Assembly: GCF_001423185.1 (NCBI RefSeq)
Contig: NZ_LMOB01000002.1
Coordinates: 567,087 to 631,086 of the forward strand
Origin: Plantibacter sp. Leaf314
GTDB lineage: Bacteria; Actinomycetota; Actinomycetes; Actinomycetales; Microbacteriaceae
Direction: 5' to 3'
Length of the DNA: 64,000 nucleotides
A model generated the notes under the pieces. It saw nothing but the letters and a program-made list of their open reading frames with translations. It was not told the DNA's origin and ran no database searches. Shown one piece after another: positions 56,909 through 64,000 of this stretch (positions are counted from its first letter, which is position 1; each line of letters opens with the position of its first letter). Both the position numbers and the translations under genes were made by a program.

Positions 56909-59782
56909 ATGGGGACCGAGTACTTCGACTACTTCCAACACGTCGAGCTCCCCTCGCCGGCACTCCCGGATGACGAGGTCCGGAGGCTGTTCACCGCCAC
57001 GTTCGGCGTCGACGTCGACGTCCGGTCGCTCGGCAGTCAGCAGGATCAGAACTTCCGGGTCTTCGAACGAGGTTCAAGCAACCCGCTCGGCGTGCTGAAG
57101 CTGAGCAACCCAGCCTTCAGCGAGACCGAGATCGCGATGCAGGACGCCGCATCCGCGCTCGTCGGTGAACGCGAGCCAGCGCTCAGAGTCCCCCGTGCCG
57201 TCGTCGGACCGCGGGGCACGATGAGCGCCTGGTGGGACACCTCGCAGGGTCGCATCCACGCGCGGGTGATCGAGAACCTCGAAGGACGGACCCTGATGGG
57301 CTCCGGTCATCTCTCCGCCGCCGTCGTCGAGCGCATGGGGGATCTCGCGGCGAGAGTCAGCCTGGCCCTCGCCGACTTCGAGCACCCGGCCGCAGATCGG
57401 GTGCTCCAGTGGGACCTCAGGCATGCCGGCCGCGTCATCGACACGCTGCTCCCGTTGGAGCCGGAGGCCGACGTGCGGGCGACCATCCGAGCCGCCGCGG
57501 ACGACGCGCTCCTCGCCCTCGACCGCGTAGCGGACGGACTGCCGATCCAGGCCGGACACTTCGACATCACCGACGACAACGTGCTGCGCCGCTCCGACGA
57601 ACCACTCCCGGACGCGGTGATCGACTTCGGGGACGTCGTCCGCTCGTGGCGCGTGGGCGAGATCGCGGTGACGGTGTCCTCGATCCTCCACCACGACGGG
57701 GCGACGATCACCTCCGGGCTTCCTGCGATCAGGGCCTTCCACGCGCGCCGACCGCTCGATGAACACGAACGGACCGCGCTCTGGCCCCTGGTCGTGCTGC
57801 GCGGCGCCGTGCTCGCACTGAGCGGCCGTCAGCAGGTTCGACTGGACCGGGAGAACACCTACGCGAGCGATGCCCTCGATCGCGAGATGCGCATCCTGGA
57901 GGTCGCGGCATCCGTGCCCGTGCAGGTGATGACCACCCTCATCCGCGACGCCCTGGGGGAACCATCCCGTGCCGGCGTCGAGTGGCTGGGGGCTCCCCTA
58001 CTCACCTTCGCTCGCGCAGTCGCCATCGATGCCGGCACCCTCTCCGAGGTGAACGCCGAGGGCGCTTGGATGCGTGAGGACACGCTCGCCGGCGCGGCCC
58101 TGGCAGCCCTGGACGACGGGGCTGACGCCGCTTTCCTCCCACCGTGGCGGCCTGTGCTCACGGGCGCACCTGCTCGCACCCCGTCCGCCCCGGCGACCGT
58201 CCCCACCGGGATGGGCCTGTGGCTCGCCGACGCGACACCGGTCGACCGCCTCGGCACGGTGAGCGCCGTCCGGCCGGGCACGATCGCCGTCACAGGCGAG
58301 CATGGGACGATCACCGTATCCGGCTTGCCCGTCACCGGAGTCGACGTCCTGCCCGCGCGCACACCACTGTTCGTCCAGTTGCACCACGGTCCGGAGTCCC
58401 CCGCCCCGGAACGCACCACCGCCGCCCTCGCACCCGGGTGGCGGTCGCTCCTCGGCGACCCCGGCCCGGCCTTCGGCCTCGCCCCGCAGCACCCGGACGA
58501 CCACGACGACGTGCTCGACCGTCGTGAGGCCGTCCTCGCGGAGGTCCAAGAGCACTACTACGCCCACCCGCCCCAGATCGAACGCGGGTGGAAGGAGTAC
58601 CTCATCGACGTGGACGGACGCGTCTACCTGGACATGGTGAACAACATCGCATCGATCGGACACGCGCACCCGCGAGTCGCAGATGCGGCGTACCGACAGC
58701 TGCGGCTCCTGAACACGAACTCGCGGTTCCACTACCGGGCCATCGCCGACTACGCGGAGCGGATCGCCGCGACGTTGCCCGACGAGCTGGACACCGTGTT
58801 CTTCGTGAACTCGGGCTCGGAAGCGGTCGATCTGGCCATCCGTCTCGCGCAGGCCTCGACCGGCCGGGACGACGTCGTCGCGATGCGTGAGGCGTACCAC
58901 GGGTGGACCTACGCGAGCGACGCCGTCTCCACCTCGATCGCCGACAACCCGTCTGCGCTCGAGACGCGTCCCGACTGGGTGCACACCGTCGCAGCAGCCA
59001 ACTCCTACCGGGGCTCCCATCGCGGAGCCGATGCGGCGAAGTATGCACCGGAGGCGGCGGAGGCGATCGACGCCCTCGCCGCAGCCGGCACCCCACCCGC
59101 AGCCTTCCTCTGCGAGTCCTATTTCGGCAACGCGGGCGGCGTCGCACTGCCCGACGGCTACCTCCGTCAGGTGTACGCGGCGGTCCGGCGCCACGGCGGC
59201 GTCGCGATCGCCGATGAGGTCCAGGTCGGATTCGGCCGCCTGGGCGAGTGGTTCTGGGGGTTCCAGCAGCAGGACGCCGTGCCCGACGTCGTGGCCGTCG
59301 CGAAGTCGATCGGCGCCGGTCAGCCGATCGGGGCCGTGATCACAAGCCGGGCGATCGCCGATCGGTATCGGACGCAGGGCTACTTCTTCTCGTCGACCGG
59401 CGGCTCGCCGCTCTCATCGGTGGTCGGCCTGGCCGTCCTCGACGTCATCCGCGACGAAGGCCTGCAGGAGAACGCTCGACGGGTCGGCAGTCACCTGAAG
59501 TCGCGGCTCGAAACCCTGCGCGATCAGTATCCGATCATCGGTACCGTCCATGGTTCCGGGCTCTACCTGGGACTCGAATTCATCCGGGATCAGGACACGC
59601 TCGAACCCGCGACGCTCGAGACCGCAGCCATCTGCGACCGGCTGCGAGAGCTCGGGGTCATCATGCAACCGACCGGGGACCACCTCAACGTGTTCAAGAT
59701 CAAGCCACCCCTCTGCATCACCGAGGAGTCCGCGGACTACTTCGTCGACGCCGTCGCACACGTCCTGGCGACGGGCTGGTGA
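56909..59782 (+). CDS. APH-type kinase fused to class III aminotransferase
   Basis: A 957-residue fusion. Residues ~25-330 are an APH/choline-kinase-like domain; the catalytic loop appears as 'QAGHFDITDDNVL', followed by 'AVIDFGDVV'. A beta-rich linker (~400-520) with 'LGTVSAVRPGTIAVTGEHG' follows. Residues ~535-955 are a PLP fold-type I, class III aminotransferase: 'YLDMVNNIASIGHAHPRV', 'FFVNSGSEAVDLAIRLAQ', 'VAIADEVQVGFGRLG', PLP-lysine in 'VVAVAKSIGAGQPIGAVI'. Bacterial fusions of this type, related to ethanolamine-phosphate phospho-lyase, suggest that an amino alcohol is first phosphorylated and then deaminated. GGAG lies 7 nt before the ATG. Confidence 0.88.
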   Translation: MGTEYFDYFQHVELPSPALPDDEVRRLFTATFGVDVDVRSLGSQQDQNFRVFERGSSNPLGVLKLSNPAFSETEIAMQDAASALVGEREPALRVPRAVVGPRGTMSAWWDTSQGRIHARVIENLEGRTLMGSGHLSAAVVERMGDLAARVSLALADFEHPAADRVLQWDLRHAGRVIDTLLPLEPEADVRATIRAAADDALLALDRVADGLPIQAGHFDITDDNVLRRSDEPLPDAVIDFGDVVRSWRVGEIAVTVSSILHHDGATITSGLPAIRAFHARRPLDEHERTALWPLVVLRGAVLALSGRQQVRLDRENTYASDALDREMRILEVAASVPVQVMTTLIRDALGEPSRAGVEWLGAPLLTFARAVAIDAGTLSEVNAEGAWMREDTLAGAALAALDDGADAAFLPPWRPVLTGAPARTPSAPATVPTGMGLWLADATPVDRLGTVSAVRPGTIAVTGEHGTITVSGLPVTGVDVLPARTPLFVQLHHGPESPAPERTTAALAPGWRSLLGDPGPAFGLAPQHPDDHDDVLDRREAVLAEVQEHYYAHPPQIERGWKEYLIDVDGRVYLDMVNNIASIGHAHPRVADAAYRQLRLLNTNSRFHYRAIADYAERIAATLPDELDTVFFVNSGSEAVDLAIRLAQASTGRDDVVAMREAYHGWTYASDAVSTSIADNPSALETRPDWVHTVAAANSYRGSHRGADAAKYAPEAAEAIDALAAAGTPPAAFLCESYFGNAGGVALPDGYLRQVYAAVRRHGGVAIADEVQVGFGRLGEWFWGFQQQDAVPDVVAVAKSIGAGQPIGAVITSRAIADRYRTQGYFFSSTGGSPLSSVVGLAVLDVIRDEGLQENARRVGSHLKSRLETLRDQYPIIGTVHGSGLYLGLEFIRDQDTLEPATLETAAICDRLRELGVIMQPTGDHLNVFKIKPPLCITEESADYFVDAVAHVLATGW

Positions 59783-59857
59783 ACCGCTCGACGAGCTCCA
59801 CCGTCGTCCCGAACCGTCATCCTCTCCCACCCACCCCGACCGAATCGAGTACCCCCC

Positions 59858-60895
59858 ATGTGGCGCATGCCAGCTGAGACCGCGGAACACACCCGAACGT
59901 GGATGGCCTTCCCCCGCGAGGGTTTCACCCTCGGAGACACGCTCGCCGCCCGCGAGGAAGGCTACGCCGCCTGGACCGCGGTGGCTCATGCGATCTTGGA
60001 GTTCGAGCCCGTCTCGATGGTGGTTGACCCGACCGAGATCGGGCGCGCACGACGGATGCTGGACCCGTCCATCGAGATCATCGAAGCGCCGGTCGACGAG
60101 TTCTGGATGCGGGACATGGGACCGACCTTCGTCCTCGATCCCGACCGACCGGGAACGCTCGGCGCCGTCGACTGGATCTTCAACGGTTGGGGTGCCCCGG
60201 CGTGGGCGGAGTGGCAGCAGTCCGCTCGCGTCGCTCGACTCGTCGGCGAGCACGTCGGCGCGGAGATCGTCTCCTCCCTGCTGGTCGCGGAAGGTGGCGG
60301 ACTCCACGTCGACGGGACCGGCACCGTCCTGCTCACGGAGACGGTTCAGCTCGATCCTCGACGCAACCCCTTCGCCGACCGAGCGCGCGTCGAGACGGAG
60401 ATGGCTCGGACGATCGGCGCCGAACACGCGGTCTGGCTCTCGCAGGGGCTGACGCGGGACTACGAGGATCTGGGCACGAACGGCCACGTCGACATCGTCG
60501 CGACCTTCGCCGCTCCGGACCGCCTACTCCTCCACGACCAGCTCGACGCGGGGCACCCGGACGCAGCGGTGATGCCGCTCCTCCGGCGCGAGCTGAAGGA
60601 GCAGTTCGAAGCGCTCGAACGTTCGGTGGAGATCATCCCGCTGCCCGGGCCGGCGACGATCCAAGACGACGGGGGCTTCGTCGACTGGAGCTACGTCAAC
60701 CACCTCGTGGTCAACGGCGGGGTGATCGCCTGCGGCTTCGGCGAGGAGGCAGCCGACGCCCGGGCACGCTCGATCCTGAGTGACGCCTACCCCGGACGCA
60801 CCATCTCCACCGTCGACGCACTGCCACTCTTCGCCCGTGGCGGCGGTATCCACTGCATCACCCAACAACAGCCGGCGCTCACCGCCGTGAGCTGA
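59858..60895 (+). CDS. aguA: Agmatine deiminase (PAD family)
   Basis: A 345-residue guanidine-modifying enzyme. Motifs are 'PVDEFWMRDMGPTFV' near residue 80, 'VAEGGGLHVDGTGTVL' near residue 145, 'LGTNGHVDIVATFAAPD' near residue 205, and the catalytic Cys in 'FARGGGIHCITQQQP' near residue 333. This is the agmatine deiminase pattern: agmatine is converted to N-carbamoylputrescine and ammonia. ATG 59858 has no ribosome site, and ATG 59867 is also possible. It lies within the operon of amidase and aminotransferase, so the pathway may handle a guanidino-amine or its conjugate. Confidence 0.85.
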   Translation: MWRMPAETAEHTRTWMAFPREGFTLGDTLAAREEGYAAWTAVAHAILEFEPVSMVVDPTEIGRARRMLDPSIEIIEAPVDEFWMRDMGPTFVLDPDRPGTLGAVDWIFNGWGAPAWAEWQQSARVARLVGEHVGAEIVSSLLVAEGGGLHVDGTGTVLLTETVQLDPRRNPFADRARVETEMARTIGAEHAVWLSQGLTRDYEDLGTNGHVDIVATFAAPDRLLLHDQLDAGHPDAAVMPLLRRELKEQFEALERSVEIIPLPGPATIQDDGGFVDWSYVNHLVVNGGVIACGFGEEAADARARSILSDAYPGRTISTVDALPLFARGGGIHCITQQQPALTAVS

Positions 60896-60948
60896 GCTCC
60901 CCCTCCATACCGACACATCCGGCGATCGAGCCGGGGAACGAGGTCATC

Positions 60949-62196
60949 ATGGCTCCAACCGGTAACGACACGCGGCTCCCACTCAACACGAGACGCGCCA
61001 TATCCACCTTCGGGCTGTCCGTGCTGGGGCTGCTTGCCGGCAATCTGCTCCCCTTCATGGTCCTCGCGCTCGAGCAGTCGCTCGGCATGGGGGCCACCGA
61101 GGCCGGCGCAGTGATGACCGGTTCTTTGCTCGCCAGCGCGGTGTCGTGCGTGGCCACCACCCGCTTGGCCGAGGGAGCGCGTCGCACCCTCGTCGCGCGG
61201 ATCGGCCTGGCACTGGCGGCCGTGGCGTTCACCGTGGCAGCGCTCAACCCCGGTGCCAGTGTCACCGTCATTGCGATCGTCGCGGGAGGTGTCGGCACCG
61301 GCGGGGCGCTCTCCGCAAGCGGTGCTGCACTCGCAGCGCTGCGCAACCCGAACCGGATGTCAGCTGCGAACGGCCTGGTCAACCGCGTCGTCGTGACCAT
61401 CATCCTAGCCGTCGTGCCGCTGATCGGCATCACGACCGGCAGCGTCTTCGGTGTCATCGCCGGTGCGGCGTTCCTCCTCTTCTTCGCCGCGACCTGGCTG
61501 CCTCGAGCACCGATCGTCGCAGTCGATCCCCTCCCCTCGGCAGCATCCGGCCAGCACGTAACCACGGGGAACCCACGTCCCTCCCGCTCCATCACCATCG
61601 CCGGAGTCGCACTTCTGGCCATGTACGCGGTCTGGGCCGTGAGCGAGGATTCGGTGTGGGCGCTCGCCGGCATCATGGGCGCGGATCAGTCCGGTCTGAC
61701 CGATGCCGGCCTCGGCCTCGTCCTGAGCGCCTCGAGCGCGGGCGGACTCGTCGCGGCGGTCGTCCTGATGTTCCTCGGCGAACGGATCGGCCGTGCCGTT
61801 CCGCTCGCGGTCCTCCTCGTCGCGGGCGGAGCGCTGAAGCTCGTCGCAGCGGTCACGACGGACCCGACCGTCTACACGATCGCGCTGATCGCCTGGAACA
61901 CCGCCTACCTGGCCGTGTTCCTCCTGTTCATCGCCACAGCAGCCGCCTTGGACGCGAACGGTCGGTTCTCCGGCCCGGCGATCGGCGTCTACCTCTTCGG
62001 ATCGGCCTTCTCGCCACTGGTCGGCGGATGGCTGGCGGAGACGTTCGGGTACCCCGGCTTCGGGTGGGCGATTGCGCTCGTCAGCTGGATGCTGGTGGTA
62101 CCGGTCGTCGTCGTGGCCCGTCTGTCCACCCGCGTGGAACAGCGGATGGACACATCCGAGAAATCGACCGTCGCAACAAAGGAGATGACCCGATGA
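60949..62196 (+). CDS. MFS transporter
   Basis: A 415-residue major facilitator with about twelve membrane segments and a loop of about 30 residues in the middle. The N-terminal half has a modified 'loop 2-3' motif ('ARTTRLAEGARRTLVARIG'-like, read as 'TTRLAEGARRTLV'). The substrate is unknown. A GGGGAACGAGG sequence precedes the ATG. It overlaps the next gene by 4 nt. In this operon it could import the amide substrate or export a product. Confidence 0.85.
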   Translation: MAPTGNDTRLPLNTRRAISTFGLSVLGLLAGNLLPFMVLALEQSLGMGATEAGAVMTGSLLASAVSCVATTRLAEGARRTLVARIGLALAAVAFTVAALNPGASVTVIAIVAGGVGTGGALSASGAALAALRNPNRMSAANGLVNRVVVTIILAVVPLIGITTGSVFGVIAGAAFLLFFAATWLPRAPIVAVDPLPSAASGQHVTTGNPRPSRSITIAGVALLAMYAVWAVSEDSVWALAGIMGADQSGLTDAGLGLVLSASSAGGLVAAVVLMFLGERIGRAVPLAVLLVAGGALKLVAAVTTDPTVYTIALIAWNTAYLAVFLLFIATAAALDANGRFSGPAIGVYLFGSAFSPLVGGWLAETFGYPGFGWAIALVSWMLVVPVVVVARLSTRVEQRMDTSEKSTVATKEMTR

Positions 62197-63872
62197 ACGC
62201 TCGCACCATCATCTCGGGTGCTCGGATCATGGATCCGGGCGCGCGTGCAGCTAACCGAGCCGCTACGACCGACACCGTGGACGTGGTCGTCGAGGACGGG
62301 AGGATCCGCTCCGTCGGTGAGCGCGTCAGCGTTCGACCGGACGACGTCGTGATCGACGCCAGCGGTACCGTCCTCCTTCCCGGATTCGTCGACTCGCACG
62401 TGCATCTCGTGTGGACCGGCCAGAGCCTGGCGAACGTCGCACTCACCGACGCAGCCGACCTCGCGGAGATCCAGCGGCGACTCGCCGCCGAACGTTTCCG
62501 GTTGGGCGACGATGCGACCGTCCTCCGCGGCCGCGGCTGGCTCTTCGACGCGGTCGACGGTGAGCCGACGGCTGCGATGATCGACGAAGTGGTCGCCGAC
62601 ATCCCCGTCTTCCTCGATTCGAACGACATGCACTCGATCTGGGTGAACACGGCTGGCCTGCAGGCCCTCGGAGTCGACTCGTCGACGCCCGATCCAGCCG
62701 GCGGTCGACTGTCTCGGCACCCGTCCGGCGAGCCCGCCGGAATGCTCTATGAGCGTGCCGCGCATGAGATCGGCTGGGCCCATGTCACGGCGACGACCAG
62801 CGATGCCGATCGCGTGGAGTCCGTGCTCCGGGCGCTCGACGCGTTCGCGGCGGCCGGAGTCACGTCCGTCATCGACATGGGGATGGACGAGGACGGTTGG
62901 CGGGCGCTCCGAACGGCGGCCTCCCAACTCGGGGGTTCCCTACCCGTCCGCGTCTCGGCGCACTGGCTGGTGGTCGACACCGGCGATGACGAGGGCAACC
63001 TGGCCCAGATCCGTCGCGCAGCCGAGGTCGCCGCCGACGGGTCGGACTGGCTCTCGATGATCGGGGTCAAGCTCGTCCTGGACGGCGTGATCGACGCGTG
63101 CACGGCGGCAATGACGTACCCCTATGCCGACGGCAGTAACGGCGACCTGATGTGGGACCCCCAGCGGCTCGAACGAGCGGCCGTCGCCGCCGACGCGTCA
63201 GGCCTCCGGATCGCCATCCACGCCATCGGCGACCTCGCCAGCGACGTGGCCCTGGACGTACTCGAGTCGGTCGTGGAGGCGAACCCGCCGTGGGACCGAC
63301 GCCCGCGGCTGGAGCATCTCGAGGTGGTCTCGGAGGCGACGCCCGCGCGGATGGCCGCACTCGGGGTCACGGCGTCGGTCCAACCCGTGCACGCCGACCC
63401 CGCGATCCAACCGAACTGGCGTGCGCAGCTCGGCGACGAACGGGCCGAGCGCGGATATCCGTGGCGGTCGTTCAGCGACGCGGGAGCACGGCTGGCGTTC
63501 GGAACCGATGCCCCCACCGCGCCGCATGAAGCGCTGGACAACCTCTACATCGCGACGACGCGACGCTCCATCATCGATCCGGCTCTGCCCGCACACACCC
63601 TGCACTCCGCAGTGCTCCCCGATGCCGCACTCCGACACGCGACGATCGACTCGGCGGCGTCCTTCGCCGCCGACGGCCGCATCGGGCGTCTCGAACCGGG
63701 GTACCTCGCAGACCTGGTCGCGTTGGATCGGCATCCGTTGGACGCCGGCGGGTTCCGCGAGAACACTGTGGCCTTCACCATGACGGGCGGTGACGTCGTC
63801 TTCCGTTCGACGGTATCCCTGGACGTCCCGGACCAATCCGGACCAGACGATCCACCTCGTGAGTCGGACTGA
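62193..63872 (+). CDS. Amidohydrolase, YtcJ-like
   Basis: A 559-residue metal-dependent hydrolase of the amidohydrolase_3 group. 'LLPGFVDSHVHLVWTGQSL' holds the metal-binding HxH; 'MIGVKLVLDGVID' holds the bridging Lys; 'IAIHAIGDLASDVALDVLE' and 'RPRLEHLEVVSEA' supply two more His; 'RLAFGTDAPTAPHEAL' supplies the Asp. Such enzymes hydrolyse amides, formamides or cyclic ureides. AAAGGAG precedes the ATG, which overlaps the transporter stop (ATGA). It probably acts on the same substrate class as the amidase. Confidence 0.88.
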   Translation: MNARTIISGARIMDPGARAANRAATTDTVDVVVEDGRIRSVGERVSVRPDDVVIDASGTVLLPGFVDSHVHLVWTGQSLANVALTDAADLAEIQRRLAAERFRLGDDATVLRGRGWLFDAVDGEPTAAMIDEVVADIPVFLDSNDMHSIWVNTAGLQALGVDSSTPDPAGGRLSRHPSGEPAGMLYERAAHEIGWAHVTATTSDADRVESVLRALDAFAAAGVTSVIDMGMDEDGWRALRTAASQLGGSLPVRVSAHWLVVDTGDDEGNLAQIRRAAEVAADGSDWLSMIGVKLVLDGVIDACTAAMTYPYADGSNGDLMWDPQRLERAAVAADASGLRIAIHAIGDLASDVALDVLESVVEANPPWDRRPRLEHLEVVSEATPARMAALGVTASVQPVHADPAIQPNWRAQLGDERAERGYPWRSFSDAGARLAFGTDAPTAPHEALDNLYIATTRRSIIDPALPAHTLHSAVLPDAALRHATIDSAASFAADGRIGRLEPGYLADLVALDRHPLDAGGFRENTVAFTMTGGDVVFRSTVSLDVPDQSGPDDPPRESD

Positions 63873-63950
63873 CACCACACCCCCGCCGGTGTCGCCCTGA
63901 TTCGGGCACCGCGCCAGCACCAGCAGCACCTCAGACAAAGGAGCACACCA

Positions 63951-64000
63951 GTGAGCGACTACGCCGTCGTCAACCCCGCGACCGGAGAGACCCTCCGCGA
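63951..64000 (+). CDS. Aldehyde dehydrogenase, start only
   Basis: The window ends 50 bases into this gene. GTG 63951 follows AAGGAG at 8 nt and encodes 'VSDYAVVNPATGETLR', the typical N-terminus of NAD(P)-dependent aldehyde dehydrogenases of the succinate-semialdehyde/aminobutyraldehyde group. It would oxidise the aldehyde made by the aminotransferase. The rest of the gene cannot be seen. Confidence 0.7.
   Translation, partial: MSDYAVVNPATGETLR

Noticed and set aside
1..64000. CRISPR arrays, rRNA genes, complete insertion sequences, replication origin
   Set aside because: No regularly spaced repeats, rRNA-like segments, intact transposases or DnaA-box clusters were seen.

Overview
The window reads as high-GC actinobacterial chromosome, most likely from the Microbacteriaceae (inference). 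The grounds are strong third-position G/C bias, frequent GTG starts, 4-nt ATGA/GTGA gene overlaps, an LAxTG-type wall-sorting signal, and a pit / small membrane protein / DUF3349 gene set that I recall from mycobacteria. Every call rests on reading the sequence and its translations; no database search was run.

Layout. 1-21.6 kb is ordinary chromosome: the tail of a GH32 fructan hydrolase, membrane proteins, a gamma-butyrolactone-receptor-like TetR regulator, an arginase-fold hydrolase, an APH-fold kinase, an HxlR regulator with matching palindromes before itself and before an NmrA-type reductase, an alcohol dehydrogenase/cupin pair facing an XRE regulator, the phosphate-transporter operon, VOC proteins and an ABC exporter.

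21.7-34.8 kb is a complete beta-mannan utilisation locus on the minus strand. It encodes a solute-binding lipoprotein, two permeases, a GH2 beta-mannosidase, a ROK sugar kinase, a wall-anchored GH5 beta-mannanase and mannose-6-phosphate isomerase. From the first permease to manA all junctions overlap by 1-4 nt. A perfect 14-bp hairpin separates the binding-protein gene from the permeases. Upstream sit a LacI-type sensor with no DNA-binding domain and a divergent ROK repressor. The enzymes lead from extracellular mannan to fructose-6-phosphate; the transport ATPase is not here.

36.2-46.5 kb is an accessory island. At its left edge lies the 3' half of a tRNA-Thr(CGT) gene with its terminator, flanked on both sides by CGTTGCTGTCA repeats, which looks like an integrase attachment site. 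Inside are decayed mobile-element genes (DUF1016/YhcG, a frameshifted ParB, a recombinase-type HTH), a DUF5677-like protein, a membrane protein, a two-gene ATPase + DUF4435 module resembling the PARIS anti-phage system, and an unrecognised 661-residue protein with an RNSEAH motif of HEPN ribonuclease type. Beyond it is a gene whose 5' end carries a 16-bp perfect inverted repeat. The island is the best place to look for an undescribed defence system.

46.5-64 kb returns to chromosome: an alpha/beta hydrolase pair, a LacI regulator, and a PhzS-like flavin monooxygenase / MarR / DUF3237 operon. Next comes a catabolic cluster with an APC permease, HSL-type esterase, TetR regulator, amidase, a 957-residue kinase-aminotransferase fusion, agmatine deiminase, an MFS transporter, an amidohydrolase and the start of an aldehyde dehydrogenase. 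The same 15-bp ACATAC-N3-GTATGT palindrome precedes the esterase and lies between the TetR gene and the amidase, suggesting one regulon for an unknown amide or amine substrate.
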